Notes: a model not told the origin generated them from the letters alone. A DNA stretch of 64,000 nucleotides from Pseudalgibacter ostreae (GCF_042427585.1 NZ_JBHMFC010000008.1:73339-137338), one strand, 5' to 3'; positions 27,161-37,498 are shown, counted from the stretch's first letter. Program-made: numbers and translations.

Positions 27161-29464
27161 ATGAAAACTACCGTTTTAGGATATCCACGGATTGGAAGCC
27201 AACGTGAATTAAAAAAAGCTTGTGAAGCCTTTTGGTCTGGAAAATCTAGTGAAGAGGCGCTATTACAGATAGGAACCGAATTAAAGAAAAAGAATTGGTT
27301 ACAACAACAACAATTAGGTATTGATTTAATACCGTCTAATGATTTTTCGTTTTACGACCAAGTTCTGGATGCCTGTTTAACCTTTGGGTGTATTCCAAAT
27401 CGTTATAAAAACATAGACAAAAGTAACGTTCTGGAACTGTATTTTGCTATGGCACGCGGACTTCAAAAGGAAAATATTGACGTAACCGCTATGGAAATGA
27501 CCAAGTGGTTTGATACCAATTATCATTATATAGTGCCAGAATTTGAAAAAGAACAAACTTTTGAATTCTTTTCGAAAAAAATAATCAATGAATATAAAGA
27601 AGCTCTTGAGTTAGGCATAAAGACCAAGCCTGTATTAATTGGCCCTGTAACCTTTCTTCTTTTAGGAAAAGAAAAGGAAGCCGGTTTCCATAGGATAGAT
27701 TTATTAGAGAAACTTTTACCCGTATATTTTGAAGTCTTATCGGCATTAACCGATTTAGGGGTTACGTATGTACAATTTGATGAACCTTGCCTAGCCCTTA
27801 ACCTGTCTGAAAAAGAACAACAGGCAATAAAAATTACTTATGAAAAAATAAATGCGGAATTCCCTAAACTAAAAGTATATCTTGCCAATTACTTTGATTG
27901 TTATGGAGACAATCTAGATATCGCACTTCAACTACCAGTAGACACCCTACACCTTGACTTAGTAAGATGTACTTCCCAATTAGATGACATTTTAGAATCT
28001 AAGCATTTTAACCCTAAAACAAAACTTTCTTTAGGTGTTGTAGACGGCAGGAACATTTGGAAGAACGATTTTGAAGCCTCTCTAAAACTCATAGAAAAAG
28101 CTTCTAAAAAAATAGCATCAGAAAATTTATGGATAGCCACATCCTGCTCGTTGTTACACACGCCTTACGATTTGGATTTAGAATCCACTTTAAAACCGGA
28201 AATAAAACAATGGTTGGCTTTTGCTAAACAAAAACTTGAGGAAGTTGTTACGCTTAGAAATCTGTTATCTGATGAAAGTGATGCCTATTTATCTCTTTTT
28301 GAAGAAAACAAACTAGCCAATCTTACAAGAAAAAATTCTAGTTTAATACATAATGAAAACGTTAAAGAACGTATTCTAAACCTAAAACCTTCAGATTCGC
28401 ACCGCGACAATCCGTTTTCTATACGTCAGGCCCAACAAAAACAAACCCTTAACCTACCTTTATTCCCCACTACAACTATTGGGTCTTTCCCACAAACTAA
28501 AGAAGTGAGAAGCTGGCGGTTAAAACACAAAAAAGGACTTATAAGCCAAGAAGAATATGATAGTTTAATTGCTAAGGAAATTGAAGATTCTATACGTTTC
28601 CAAGAAAAAATTGGGCTAGATGTATTGGTTCATGGTGAGTTTGAACGTAACGACATGGTAGAATACTTTGGTGAAAAACTAAATGGATTTGCCTTTAGCA
28701 ACTTTGGTTGGGTACAAAGTTACGGCAGCCGATGCGTTAAGCCTCCTATTTTATTTGGTGATGTGTCTCGTGAAAAGCCTATGACTGTTAAATGGTCCGA
28801 ATACGCACAGTCTTTAACAAAAACTCCAGTAAAAGGGATGTTAACAGGGCCGGTTACCATTTTACAATGGTCTTTTGTTAGAAACGACCAGCCCAGATCG
28901 ACTACTTGTAATCAAATAGCTTTAGCCATAAGAGACGAAGTCATCGACCTGGAACAACATGGTTTAAAAGTGATTCAAATAGACGAACCAGCCATTCGTG
29001 AAGGCTTACCATTAAGAAAAGAAAATTGGAACGCATATCTGGATTGGGCCATAAAAGCTTTTAGAATTTCGGCTAGTGGTGTTACTGACGATACCCAGAT
29101 ACACACCCATATGTGTTATTCTGAATTTAACGATATTATGAGCAGTATTGCCGCTATGGATGCTGATGTGATTACCATAGAAACCTCGCGATCTAACATG
29201 GAACTATTAGATGCTTTTGTAACCTTTAAGTATCCTAATGAAATTGGTCCGGGCGTGTATGACATCCATTCGCCAAGAGTGCCATCCTTAACCGAGATTG
29301 AAGACCTGTTAATAAAGGCTAAAAATGTTTTGCCCAAAGAACATATATGGGTTAATCCAGATTGTGGCTTAAAAACCCGAGCATGGCCAGAAACAAAAGA
29401 AGCTTTAAGAAATCTTGTAAAGGCTGCTGAAAATTTAAGAAAAAGAGAATTGGAATTAGTTTAG
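27161..29464 (+). CDS. metE: Cobalamin-independent methionine synthase MetE
   Basis: MetE moves a methyl group from methyltetrahydropteroyl-polyglutamate to homocysteine. The 767 residues form the expected two TIM barrels. The N-terminal barrel begins TTVLGYPRIGSQRELKKA, and the catalytic barrel starts with FPTTTIGSFPQTKEVR (about 437). Zinc ligands are visible as His and Cys in HTHMCYSEF (about 648-656) and C735 in NPDCGLKTR. A terminator follows. Expression is probably controlled by methionine status through the divergent Lrp-type gene; no SAM or B12 riboswitch is seen in the 134-base leader. Confidence 0.97.
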   Translation: MKTTVLGYPRIGSQRELKKACEAFWSGKSSEEALLQIGTELKKKNWLQQQQLGIDLIPSNDFSFYDQVLDACLTFGCIPNRYKNIDKSNVLELYFAMARGLQKENIDVTAMEMTKWFDTNYHYIVPEFEKEQTFEFFSKKIINEYKEALELGIKTKPVLIGPVTFLLLGKEKEAGFHRIDLLEKLLPVYFEVLSALTDLGVTYVQFDEPCLALNLSEKEQQAIKITYEKINAEFPKLKVYLANYFDCYGDNLDIALQLPVDTLHLDLVRCTSQLDDILESKHFNPKTKLSLGVVDGRNIWKNDFEASLKLIEKASKKIASENLWIATSCSLLHTPYDLDLESTLKPEIKQWLAFAKQKLEEVVTLRNLLSDESDAYLSLFEENKLANLTRKNSSLIHNENVKERILNLKPSDSHRDNPFSIRQAQQKQTLNLPLFPTTTIGSFPQTKEVRSWRLKHKKGLISQEEYDSLIAKEIEDSIRFQEKIGLDVLVHGEFERNDMVEYFGEKLNGFAFSNFGWVQSYGSRCVKPPILFGDVSREKPMTVKWSEYAQSLTKTPVKGMLTGPVTILQWSFVRNDQPRSTTCNQIALAIRDEVIDLEQHGLKVIQIDEPAIREGLPLRKENWNAYLDWAIKAFRISASGVTDDTQIHTHMCYSEFNDIMSSIAAMDADVITIETSRSNMELLDAFVTFKYPNEIGPGVYDIHSPRVPSLTEIEDLLIKAKNVLPKEHIWVNPDCGLKTRAWPETKEALRNLVKAAENLRKRELELV

Positions 29465-29490
29465 TTTATTTATTTATTTATTTGAAGTTT

Positions 29491-29540
29491 AAAAGTCTGG
29501 AACCTGATGTGAGAAATCAGGATTCAGACTTTTTTATTTT
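29491..29540. terminator. Bidirectional terminator between metE and the UMF1 transporter
   Basis: AAAAGTCTG pairs with CAGACTTTT and, inside, CCTGAT pairs with ATCAGG around GTGAGAA. The T-tract after the stem is TTTTTATTTT. Just before it, 29465-29483 is a TTTA tetranucleotide run. Confidence 0.9.
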
Positions 29541-30825
29541 CCTTAGGTACCCTAAAGAGCAAAATAATACCAAACAAAAAGAATACGAATAGAAACAAAA
29601 TAGCATGGCGCATGCTACCTGTAATCTGATCAATAGTTCCATAAATAATCATACCTATAACTATTCCTATTTTTTCTGCCACATCATAAAAACTAAAATA
29701 CGAGGTAGTATCTTCTGTTTCTGGTAGAAACTTTGAGTAGGTAGATCTAGCAAGCGATTGAATACCGCCCATAACCAACCCCACAACACTTGCTGCGATA
29801 TAAAATTGTACGGGCGTTTTCATATAATAGGCATAAAAACATATGCCCATCCAAATAAAATTAATAGCAATAAGCGTTTTAATGTTTCCAAACTTAGCAG
29901 AAGCTTTAGACGTTAAAAAAGCTCCTAAAATGGCAACCAATTGTATTACTAATATACTCACGATCAATCCGGTGGTTTTCTCTGCATCCCCACCCCAATT
30001 AATTTCTTCTTCTCCAAAATAAACTGCGACCAACATAATGGTCTGTACCGCCATACTAAACACAAAAAAAGCATGCAAATAGCGCTTTAACCTTAAATTT
30101 AACTGCAATTGTTCCCATACTAAGCGCAGCTCCTTTAAACCATTAAACACAATAGCTCGAGTGACCTTATGCCCAGACGACGTTCCTTTTGGTAAAAAAT
30201 AAAAAGAATATTGAGCGAATATTATCCACCATAAGCCTACCGTTACAAAAGCATATCGCATCATTTGTATTTTAGCCTCACCAGTACCTTGACTCATAAC
30301 CATTGCTAAATTCAAAATAAGTAAAATAACGCTTCCAATATAGCCCATTGAAAACCCTTTGGCACTTATTTTATCCTGCTGTTCTAAAAAAGCAATGTCT
30401 GGTAGGTAAGAATTATAAAAAACCAAACTGCCCCAATACCCTATAAGTCCCATAAAATAAAACAAAACACTAAGGTAAATATGTTCTAAACTAAACCAAT
30501 ACAACCCAATACAGCCTGCACCACCCACATAGCAAAAAAATTTTAAAAAGTTTTTTTTGTTACCCACATAATCTGCAATTCCAGAAAGTATAGGAGACAT
30601 ACATGCCACGACCAAAAAAGTAAACGCTGTTACAAAGGTTATCAGTACCGTGCTTTTAAACTCAAATCCAAAAGCATCCACTTTTTTTACTTCTGAAATA
30701 AATAATGCCGAATAAAATATAGGAAAGATAGAAGACGCAATGGTTAGCGTATAAACTGAATTTGCCCAGTCGTAAAATGCCCAAGCATTTAATAATTTTT
30801 TACTCCCCTTTTCCAGTTGTTTCAT
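29524..30825 (-). CDS. UMF1/Atg22-type MFS transporter
   Basis: The 433-residue protein has about twelve membrane helices and the family N-terminus NAWAFYDWANSVYTLTIASSIFP. MFS inter-helix signatures are present, such as GIADYVGNKKNFLK (after helix 2-3) and GGIQSLARSTYSKFLPE (about 353-369), characteristic of UMF1 and vacuolar effluxer Atg22-like proteins. The related fungal protein exports amino acids from the vacuole; the bacterial substrate is unknown. Monocistronic appearance, convergent with metE. Confidence 0.9.
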   Translation of the reverse strand: MKQLEKGSKKLLNAWAFYDWANSVYTLTIASSIFPIFYSALFISEVKKVDAFGFEFKSTVLITFVTAFTFLVVACMSPILSGIADYVGNKKNFLKFFCYVGGAGCIGLYWFSLEHIYLSVLFYFMGLIGYWGSLVFYNSYLPDIAFLEQQDKISAKGFSMGYIGSVILLILNLAMVMSQGTGEAKIQMMRYAFVTVGLWWIIFAQYSFYFLPKGTSSGHKVTRAIVFNGLKELRLVWEQLQLNLRLKRYLHAFFVFSMAVQTIMLVAVYFGEEEINWGGDAEKTTGLIVSILVIQLVAILGAFLTSKASAKFGNIKTLIAINFIWMGICFYAYYMKTPVQFYIAASVVGLVMGGIQSLARSTYSKFLPETEDTTSYFSFYDVAEKIGIVIGMIIYGTIDQITGSMRHAILFLFVFFLFGIILLFRVPKENKKV

Positions 30826-30888
30826 ATGTGGTGTTTAACTATAGCGCATGTCGTTATAAAAGCGCGATAATATGGTGGATATACTCAA

Positions 30889-30917
30889 TAAAAAAGCCGC
30901 TTTTTATAAGCGGCTTC
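30889..30917 (-). terminator. Terminator after the M48 lipoprotein gene
   Basis: On the reverse strand AAGCCGCTT and AAGCGGCTT form a stem followed by TTTTTATT. It sits 40 bases past the M48 stop. Confidence 0.85.
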
Positions 30918-30956
30918 TAAAGTAATTAAATATTTTTAAATGGAGCATTGCTATGA

Positions 30957-31772
30957 TTACCTAAAACTGGTAACTCCAAATTTTTTGGCCTCTTCCTTGG
31001 CTTTTGGAGCTAAGGCAGTCAGATTTGCAATTCTAGTATCATTAGACGGATGTGTACTTAAAAACTCTGGGGGTGCTTCCCCCCCACTATTGGCTTTCAT
31101 ACGTTTCCATAGTTCGGCTGCTTCATCAGGATTATAACCTGCTACAGCCATAATGTAAAGTCCGATTTTATCTGCTTCACTTTCATGGCTTCTACTAAAT
31201 GGCAACATAAGTCCTACTTGAGAACCCACGCCATAATATTGATTAAAAGCATTACGAGTTTCTTCATCACTAATGGCAATATTTCCCGCTACAGCACCAA
31301 ATTGCTGTAACATACCAGCACTCATACGTTGTTGACCGTGATTTGCTAAAGCATGAGCCACCTCATGCCCCATAATAGCCGCCACACCTGTTTCGTTTTT
31401 TGCTATAGGCAAGATACCGGTATAGAAAACAATTTTACCGCCTGGCATACACCAAGCATTAACGGTTTTATCGTCTACTAATTTGTACTCCCATTTATAA
31501 TCGTTTAAATAGCCCACATATCCATTGGCAGATAGCCAGCGCTCTGCAGCAACAGCAATACGCTGTCCAACTCGTGTTATCATTTCAGCGTCTTTAGTAC
31601 CTGTTACCACTTTGTTTTCGTTTAAAAACTCATCATACTGGGCAAATGCTGTTGGAAATAATTGTGAGTTTGGCACCAATGCCATCGTCTTTTTTCCTGT
31701 AAAAGGGTTTGTAGAACAGGCTGCCATAAGCACCAATGCTCCAAACGCTATTGTTATTTTTTTAAGTTTCAT
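30957..31772 (-). CDS. M48-family zinc metalloprotease, lipoprotein
   Basis: The 271-residue protein has a lipoprotein signal with lipobox LMAAC (Cys19) and an M48 peptidase domain. HEVAHALANHG (about 135-145) supplies two zinc His and the catalytic Glu, and ESEADKIGLYIMAVAGY (about 199) supplies the third ligand. TGILPIAKNETG precedes the active helix. It resembles the Oma1/LoiP group of envelope quality-control proteases, anchored to the periplasmic face. It has no transmembrane helix other than the signal. Confidence 0.92.
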   Translation of the reverse strand: MKLKKITIAFGALVLMAACSTNPFTGKKTMALVPNSQLFPTAFAQYDEFLNENKVVTGTKDAEMITRVGQRIAVAAERWLSANGYVGYLNDYKWEYKLVDDKTVNAWCMPGGKIVFYTGILPIAKNETGVAAIMGHEVAHALANHGQQRMSAGMLQQFGAVAGNIAISDEETRNAFNQYYGVGSQVGLMLPFSRSHESEADKIGLYIMAVAGYNPDEAAELWKRMKANSGGEAPPEFLSTHPSNDTRIANLTALAPKAKEEAKKFGVTSFR

Positions 31773-31948
31773 CTTTAGAATTTAATGTGGGGATAAAAAT
31801 ACAAAAAAGTAGCTTTATTTTTAAATACTGCCCTTATATATTTATTCCGTTTTTAAAAGACAAATGAACAACAAATTGTTAGGTTTCATTAATGCTTTCG
31901 ACAAAATTGTTAACACATATCTAATCCTTTCAAATAACACCAATTCTA

Positions 31949-32428
31949 ATGAAGACCTTTTTATATCTATTTATACCTATGTTTTTTTTAAGTTGTAACA
32001 GCTCAGCCCAAAAAAAACCTATAAAATCGGAAGTATTTACAATTACTAAAACTGAAGCCGAATGGAAAACCCAATTAACCAATCAAGAATTTAAAGTATT
32101 AAGAACATCGGGAACGGAGCCGGCATTTTCTAGTCCGTTAAACGAAAATAAAGGTCGCGGAACCTATGTTTGCAAAGCTTGTGAAACCCCGTTGTTTAAA
32201 AGTGAGCATAAGTACGATTCTGGCAGCGGTTGGCCAAGTTTTGATAGAGAAATAAAGGGTCATGTAGCATTTTCTACAGACCGCGACCTAGGATACCAAA
32301 GAATCGAAGAGCATTGCGCCACCTGTGGAGGGCATCTAGGCCATGTATTTAATGATGGGCCAAAAAATACAACTGGAAAGCGCCATTGCGTGAATGGTGT
32401 TGCATTAAAGTTTGTTCCTGAAAATTAA
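31949..32428 (+). CDS. msrB: Peptide-methionine (R)-S-oxide reductase MsrB, exported
   Basis: MsrB reduces methionine-R-sulfoxide in proteins. In the 159 residues a short hydrophobic N-terminus ends in FFLSC, a weak lipobox (Cys16), so the enzyme is probably periplasmic. Zinc Cys pairs are CKAC (about 70-73) and CATCGGH (about 120-123). The substrate-binding motif SGSGWPSFD and the catalytic Cys in GKRHCVNGVALKF are intact. It stands alone, 120 bases before miaE. Confidence 0.95.
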   Translation: MKTFLYLFIPMFFLSCNSSAQKKPIKSEVFTITKTEAEWKTQLTNQEFKVLRTSGTEPAFSSPLNENKGRGTYVCKACETPLFKSEHKYDSGSGWPSFDREIKGHVAFSTDRDLGYQRIEEHCATCGGHLGHVFNDGPKNTTGKRHCVNGVALKFVPEN

Positions 32429-32549
32429 AGAATAGGCCTCAAAATTGTTTACTCTTTTGAATATAAAGAAAAAGAAGATGCATTATCTATATGATTTGTA
32501 TATTTGAATACAAAATCAAACTAGGTTTAATAGCAAATTCCATAATAAT

Positions 32550-33131
32550 ATGCTCGGTTTAAAACTTCCCACAGACCCACGTTGGGTGAATATTGTTGAA
32601 AAGAATATAGAAGAAATACTAACGGATCACGCTTTTTGTGAACAGAAAGCTACAAGTACAGCTATTTCTTTAATTGTGAGTTTTCCAGAATATACAGATT
32701 TAGTACAAGAAATGGTCGCTTTGGTAAAAGAAGAAATCAGTCATTTTAAAATGGTACATGATAAAATTATCGAACGGGGCTGGACGCTTGGGCGAGACAG
32801 ACGCGATGATTACGTGATTCAGCTTTTACAATTTTTCCCAAAGGGCGGTAGTAGGACTACTCAATTAGTACATCGTTTATTGTATGCTGCGCTTATTGAA
32901 GCTAGAAGTTGTGAGCGCTTTAGATTGCTCTCTCAAGAGCTAGAAGACAAAGAGCTTGCTCATTTTTATAAACAGCTTATGGTAAGCGAGGCCAACCATT
33001 ACACCATGTTTCTTGGTTTTGCACGACAGTACGGAGACAAAAAAGAAGTGGATACCAAGTGGCAACAACTTCTTGAATATGAAGCAGAAATTATGAGCAA
33101 CTTAGGAAAAACAGAAACCATACACGGTTAA
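32550..33131 (+). CDS. miaE: tRNA-(ms2io6A)-hydroxylase MiaE
   Basis: MiaE is a diiron oxygenase that hydroxylates the isopentenyl group of ms2i6A37 in tRNA. The 193 residues contain ferritin-like ligand motifs: EEISHF (about 66-71), IEARSCERF (about 112-120) and EANHYTMF (about 148-155). The opening LPTDPRWVN and the length fit the family. The stop overlaps the convergent outer-membrane protein gene by four bases. Confidence 0.93.
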   Translation: MLGLKLPTDPRWVNIVEKNIEEILTDHAFCEQKATSTAISLIVSFPEYTDLVQEMVALVKEEISHFKMVHDKIIERGWTLGRDRRDDYVIQLLQFFPKGGSRTTQLVHRLLYAALIEARSCERFRLLSQELEDKELAHFYKQLMVSEANHYTMFLGFARQYGDKKEVDTKWQQLLEYEAEIMSNLGKTETIHG

Positions 33132-33655
33132 AACTTATAACCAACACCTAATTGGATAGTTGAGTTTTTGGCGGAAACGCCTAAATACTCATCAAAAATA
33201 TTTGAAATCCCATAGGTATACCGTGCATCGATAAACAAGGCATAATTAAGTTTATATTCTAAAGCACCAACCGCCGAGTAAGCCATATTCCTGATACCAT
33301 CATCTTTTTTATGGATTTTCAAACCTACTTGAGGCCCTGCGCCCAGATGCATTTTATTGCCTAACCTCAACTTTAATAAAATAGGAGCCTGTAGATAATC
33401 TAACTGAATTAGTTCTTGTTTTGCACCTTCAGCAGAAAACTGGATTTCCGGTTGTAAGGAAATATTTTTAGACAGGTTGAAATCGGCCAAAAACCCTATA
33501 TAAAACCCATTTCTATGCTGATTCTCCAAGGTTGGTTTTTTTTCAAAGTCTAAATTTGAAATAGTAACACCTGCTCTAACACCATATTTGGCTGCTTGAG
33601 AATACCCTTGAAATGCTAAGATGAACAATGCTGTAAAAAGTAATGTTTTTTTCAT
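33128..33655 (-). CDS. Small outer-membrane beta-barrel protein
   Basis: The 175-residue protein has a signal peptide ending at GYSQ (about residue 19). Eight alternating-hydrophobic strands of the PorT/OmpX-like kind follow, starting KYGVRAGVTISNLDF and ending in LGVGYKF with a terminal aromatic residue, as barrel proteins do. Function is unknown; such proteins are common in Bacteroidota. It is convergent with miaE. Confidence 0.85.
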   Translation of the reverse strand: MKKTLLFTALFILAFQGYSQAAKYGVRAGVTISNLDFEKKPTLENQHRNGFYIGFLADFNLSKNISLQPEIQFSAEGAKQELIQLDYLQAPILLKLRLGNKMHLGAGPQVGLKIHKKDDGIRNMAYSAVGALEYKLNYALFIDARYTYGISNIFDEYLGVSAKNSTIQLGVGYKF

Positions 33656-33805
33656 AAATGTTATTTTTAATAAGTCATTTGAAAACTTAAGAACCCTATG
33701 TTTTACACACTGATCACTTGTTTGGAATTGACTTTAAAGTATTACAAAAACGAATATATATTATTAATTCAGAAAACAAATATTTAAAAGTCAAAGTGCA
33801 TAATT

Positions 33806-34711
33806 TTACTGTGAATTGCTTGAAACAGTATCATAATAAATGCTTTTAATTATGCCATCTGCCAATCCTATTTTGGGCACATAGATGTTTTTTGCACCGC
33901 TCCATTTCATCGACGATAAATAAATTCTCATAGCTGGAATGATAACGTCTGCCCTATCTTGATTTAAATCCAATTCAGTAATACGCTCTTCATAAGAATA
34001 GGTTTGAAGCATATTAAAATAAGAAGTCATGTAAAAATAAGACAAAGGTTTGCCCATAGCTTTTCCAGAAACTTTAAATATTTTATTAATGTTTCCTCCA
34101 GAACCGATCACGTCTAGTTTATCATAGCCCCTAACATTGGTTTTTATCCAACTTTCCAAATCCTGCCAGGCTTCTTTTTGAACCATATCGTTAAGCAACC
34201 TCACTGTACCTATTTTAAAAGATTTTGAAGCCACCTGTTCTCCTTGATGAATCACTGTAAACTCTGTACTGCCCCCTCCTACATCCACATATAAATATGT
34301 TTTATTGGGATCAATATATTTATGAAGGTCTGTTGCAGCAATAATAGCGGCCTCCTCTTCCCCTATAATAACATCAATGCTTATTCCAGAATTTTCTAAA
34401 ACCATATCCACCACCTGTTTGCCATTTTCCGATTCCCGCATGGCAGATGTAGCACAAGCTTTATATTTTACAACCTTATGGGATTTCATTAACAACTTAA
34501 AAGCCAGCATCGTATCTAAAATACGTTGTGTATTTTCTTCTGATATTTTATTTTCAATAAAAACATCTGCACCTAACCGAATGGGCACTCGAACCAAAGA
34601 GTTTTTTTTAAATTGAACAGGTTTTCCTTTTTGCTCAATAATATTGGAAATTAATAATCTTACAGCATTTGAACCAATATCTATGGCTGCATATTTTTTT
34701 ATTGATAACAT
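33806..34711 (-). CDS. Ppx/GppA exopolyphosphatase-type phosphatase
   Basis: The 301-residue ASKHA-fold protein starts with YAAIDIGSNAVRLLI. It has TSAMRESENG (about 88), the catalytic Glu region VIIGEEEAAIIAA (about 116-128) and the phosphate loop YVDVGGGSTEF (about 140-150). Members cut polyphosphate or the pppGpp 5'-phosphate. It lacks the C-terminal HD domain of longer Ppx enzymes. The gene starts three bases after the ppk1 stop, so one operon probably makes and degrades polyphosphate. Confidence 0.93.
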   Translation of the reverse strand: MLSIKKYAAIDIGSNAVRLLISNIIEQKGKPVQFKKNSLVRVPIRLGADVFIENKISEENTQRILDTMLAFKLLMKSHKVVKYKACATSAMRESENGKQVVDMVLENSGISIDVIIGEEEAAIIAATDLHKYIDPNKTYLYVDVGGGSTEFTVIHQGEQVASKSFKIGTVRLLNDMVQKEAWQDLESWIKTNVRGYDKLDVIGSGGNINKIFKVSGKAMGKPLSYFYMTSYFNMLQTYSYEERITELDLNQDRADVIIPAMRIYLSSMKWSGAKNIYVPKIGLADGIIKSIYYDTVSSNSQ

Positions 34712-34714
34712 ACT

Positions 34715-36778
34715 TTATTCTTGTAGTTTTTTTACGTAATAATTATAGGTTTCAACCTGAGACCTTACTTTCTCATTATTATTGACACGATATGTGTTTA
34801 ATTGCGATTCATCTAAGAGTCTCGCTTTTACGTTGTCGCTCCAACAAATGTTAAAGGTGTCGATAATTTCATTTTTAATCGACTCGTCATAAATAGGGCA
34901 ACTTACCTCTACTCTATTATTGATATTTCTCGTCATCCAATCTGCCGATGATATATATATACTAGGATTATTATTATTCCCGAAAATATAAAGTCTGGTG
35001 TGCTCTAAAAATTTATCAACGATACTAATAACTTCTATATTTTCGCTCATTCCTTTTACTCCAGGAACCAAGCAGCAGATCCCCCTTACAATCATCTGTA
35101 TTTTAACTCCTGCACGACTTGCTTGATAGAGCTTATCAACCATTTCGTAACTCGAAATACTATTCATTTTTAACCTAATACTTCCTTCATTTCCATTTTT
35201 AACATGCTTTATTTCATTGTCAATAAGTTTAAATATAGCTTTTTTTGTGTAGTGAGGCGAGGTTATTAAATGTTTATATTTATAAATCCTATAATTGGTC
35301 TCGAAAAAATTGAAGACTTTAAGAAAATCTTTCAATAAACTTTGGTTTGACGTTAATAAGGTATAATCTGTATATATTTTTGCTGTAGATTCATTAAAAT
35401 TCCCCGTACTTACAAACCCATAGCGTTTAATCTTTTTATCTTCTTCACGTTCGATAACACACAATTTACTGTGCACTTTTAAACCTTGTACCCCAAATAT
35501 TAAATGCACGCCTTCGTCTTCCATTTGTTGGGCATAATTAATATTGGCCTGCTCATCAAAACGTGCCTGCAACTCTATGGATACTGTAACCGATTTACCG
35601 TTAATAGCAGCGTTAATCAATGAACTTGCAATATCTGAAATCTCAGCAAGTCGATAAATGGTAATTTTAATGGTTTTGACCTGAGGGTCTAAAGCAGCTT
35701 CTCGTAAAAACCTAACTACATAAGAGAAGGTATGATATGGGGTATAGATTAAATAATCTTTTTTGGCAATTTCCTTAAATATATTACTTTCTAGACTTAG
35801 GCCTTTTACCTGTAGCGGCTCTATTTTCTTGTAAAGTAGGTCTCTTCTACCAGAACTAGGGAAATTCATATAATCGCGCCTATTGTGATACCGCCCACCC
35901 GGGATAATACTATCGGTAATATCAATCCCCATTTTTGACATTAAATACTCTAAAGTTTCATTATGGATGGTATCGTCGTAAACAAATCGTACTGGAACTC
36001 CAAATTCGCGGTGCTTAACACTGTCTGAAATTTTATCGATAAAACTTTTGCTTAAATCACTTTCAAAATCCAATTCGCCATCGCGGGTTATTTTTATCAT
36101 GTGCGCAGAAATGCTATCGAAATCAAAAATATTGAAAATATCATTTAAACAATAGCGCAATAAATCATCAATCATAATAATATAACTATTATTATTCTTT
36201 TTGGGCAACTCTACAAACCGATCTATGGTTTTAGGTATTTCAATTAAAGCAAATTGGCGCTCCTTATTTTTCATAACCATTCTAACCGCCAAATAAGCTG
36301 CTGTGTCTTTTAGATTGGGCAATTTTACTTGATCACTTAAAATGATGGTTACGAGTGCAGGACTAACCGTTTTTAAATAATATTTCTTTATGAAACTTTT
36401 TTGGGGCCCTTCAATTTGGGTCTCATCAATAATAAAAATATTTTCTTTTCTTAAACTAGCTTTAATAGCACTTAAAATTTTCAAACTATCGCTCTGTTGC
36501 TGAATTACAATTTGTGTAATCATTTCCAAAAGTTTGGCGGCTTTTATGCCACCTAATTCGTTTTTCCCAGCTTTACCCGCCTCGACAATACGTTTTATGG
36601 TCGCATATCTCACTTTAAAAAACTCATCCAAGTTATTTGAAAAAATACCCAAAAACCGTAATCGTTCAATCAAAGGCACCGTTACATCTTCTGCTTCTTG
36701 CAAAACCCGAGCATTAAATTGCAACCAGCTAAGTTCTCTATTTATATAACTGTTATCGTTTTTTTCAACTTTAATCAT
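34715..36778 (-). CDS. ppk1: Polyphosphate kinase 1
   Basis: Ppk1 polymerises the ATP gamma-phosphate into polyphosphate. The 687 residues cover the four domains. They are the N-terminal helices beginning YINRELSWLQFNARVL, the head domain, C1 with TIYRLAEISDIASSLINAA and the autophosphorylated His in GLKVHSKLCVIE (about 430), and C2 with YISSADWMTRNINNRVEV (about 600). A TATATTTG box at 36807-36800 lies upstream. It is followed directly by the Ppx-like gene. Confidence 0.97.
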   Translation of the reverse strand: MIKVEKNDNSYINRELSWLQFNARVLQEAEDVTVPLIERLRFLGIFSNNLDEFFKVRYATIKRIVEAGKAGKNELGGIKAAKLLEMITQIVIQQQSDSLKILSAIKASLRKENIFIIDETQIEGPQKSFIKKYYLKTVSPALVTIILSDQVKLPNLKDTAAYLAVRMVMKNKERQFALIEIPKTIDRFVELPKKNNNSYIIMIDDLLRYCLNDIFNIFDFDSISAHMIKITRDGELDFESDLSKSFIDKISDSVKHREFGVPVRFVYDDTIHNETLEYLMSKMGIDITDSIIPGGRYHNRRDYMNFPSSGRRDLLYKKIEPLQVKGLSLESNIFKEIAKKDYLIYTPYHTFSYVVRFLREAALDPQVKTIKITIYRLAEISDIASSLINAAINGKSVTVSIELQARFDEQANINYAQQMEDEGVHLIFGVQGLKVHSKLCVIEREEDKKIKRYGFVSTGNFNESTAKIYTDYTLLTSNQSLLKDFLKVFNFFETNYRIYKYKHLITSPHYTKKAIFKLIDNEIKHVKNGNEGSIRLKMNSISSYEMVDKLYQASRAGVKIQMIVRGICCLVPGVKGMSENIEVISIVDKFLEHTRLYIFGNNNNPSIYISSADWMTRNINNRVEVSCPIYDESIKNEIIDTFNICWSDNVKARLLDESQLNTYRVNNNEKVRSQVETYNYYVKKLQE

Positions 36779-36799
36779 GCTTTTATTCTAGTTTTTCAA

Positions 36800-36807
36800 C
36801 AAATATA
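36800..36807 (-). promoter_or_regulatory. -7 box of the ppk1-ppx operon
   Basis: The reverse strand reads TATATTTG, matching TAnnTTTG, 22 bases before the ppk1 ATG. The remainder of the 230-base gap to sixA shows no ORF. Confidence 0.5.
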
Positions 36808-37009
36808 TTCTATTTATGCTTAAAAGAAAACCTAGATTAACTTTCATATTATGAATAAAAGAGTAAGCACAATGGCTTAAAAATTAACGAAAATATAATC
36901 TTTGGGTAAAGAAATATATTTTATTTACTATTCATGCACGAGAAAAACCAACACCTTAGCACTACAACATACTGATTAATACCGAATTTTAAAACACGCT
37001 TTTACCTTA

Positions 37010-37498
37010 TTAGGATTTCAAATCTCTTGGAAAAACAGACAGCAGCATTTTTCCTGGTTTTAAATCGTTCCATTTGGCGATATCAAATTCTAAAATAATG
37101 GTACCAGAAGTGGGCACATTCTCTACTGGTTTGTCTCCAAAAGTGTTTACAAAATCTGTTATAGCGTGGTTATGCCCAAAAACCATAAGCGTGTTTACAG
37201 AATTATTACAGCTTTTTATAACCTCTAAAAAATTATATCCAGCAAAATCATACAAGTCATGATTTAGTAGCATAGCATCCTCATTAAAATTGAGGTTCTT
37301 TAAAAAGATATGGGCTGTGGCACGTGTTCTCTTAGCATCGCTACAAAGAATTAAATCGGGTGGCGAAAGTTTTAATTTAAGGTCTTCTGAAACTAATTTA
37401 GCATCACTTTCTCCTCTTGGAGCCAGAGGTCTTTCGTGGTCTATAACATCATAGTCCCAAGAAGATTTAGCATGTCTAACAATAATTAATGTTTTCAT
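37010..37498 (-). CDS. sixA: SixA-type histidine phosphatase
   Basis: A 162-residue minimal histidine phosphatase. The catalytic RHAKSSW (RHG-type motif, His8-His9 region) is at the N-terminus, the second His lies in FGHNHAITDF (about 107) and ERPLAPRGESDAK follows the first motif as in SixA. SixA removes phosphate from histidine phosphotransfer domains in E. coli. Its partner here is unknown. The place next to the polyphosphate operon may be incidental. Upstream are three phased repeats. Confidence 0.88.
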   Translation of the reverse strand: MKTLIIVRHAKSSWDYDVIDHERPLAPRGESDAKLVSEDLKLKLSPPDLILCSDAKRTRATAHIFLKNLNFNEDAMLLNHDLYDFAGYNFLEVIKSCNNSVNTLMVFGHNHAITDFVNTFGDKPVENVPTSGTIILEFDIAKWNDLKPGKMLLSVFPRDLKS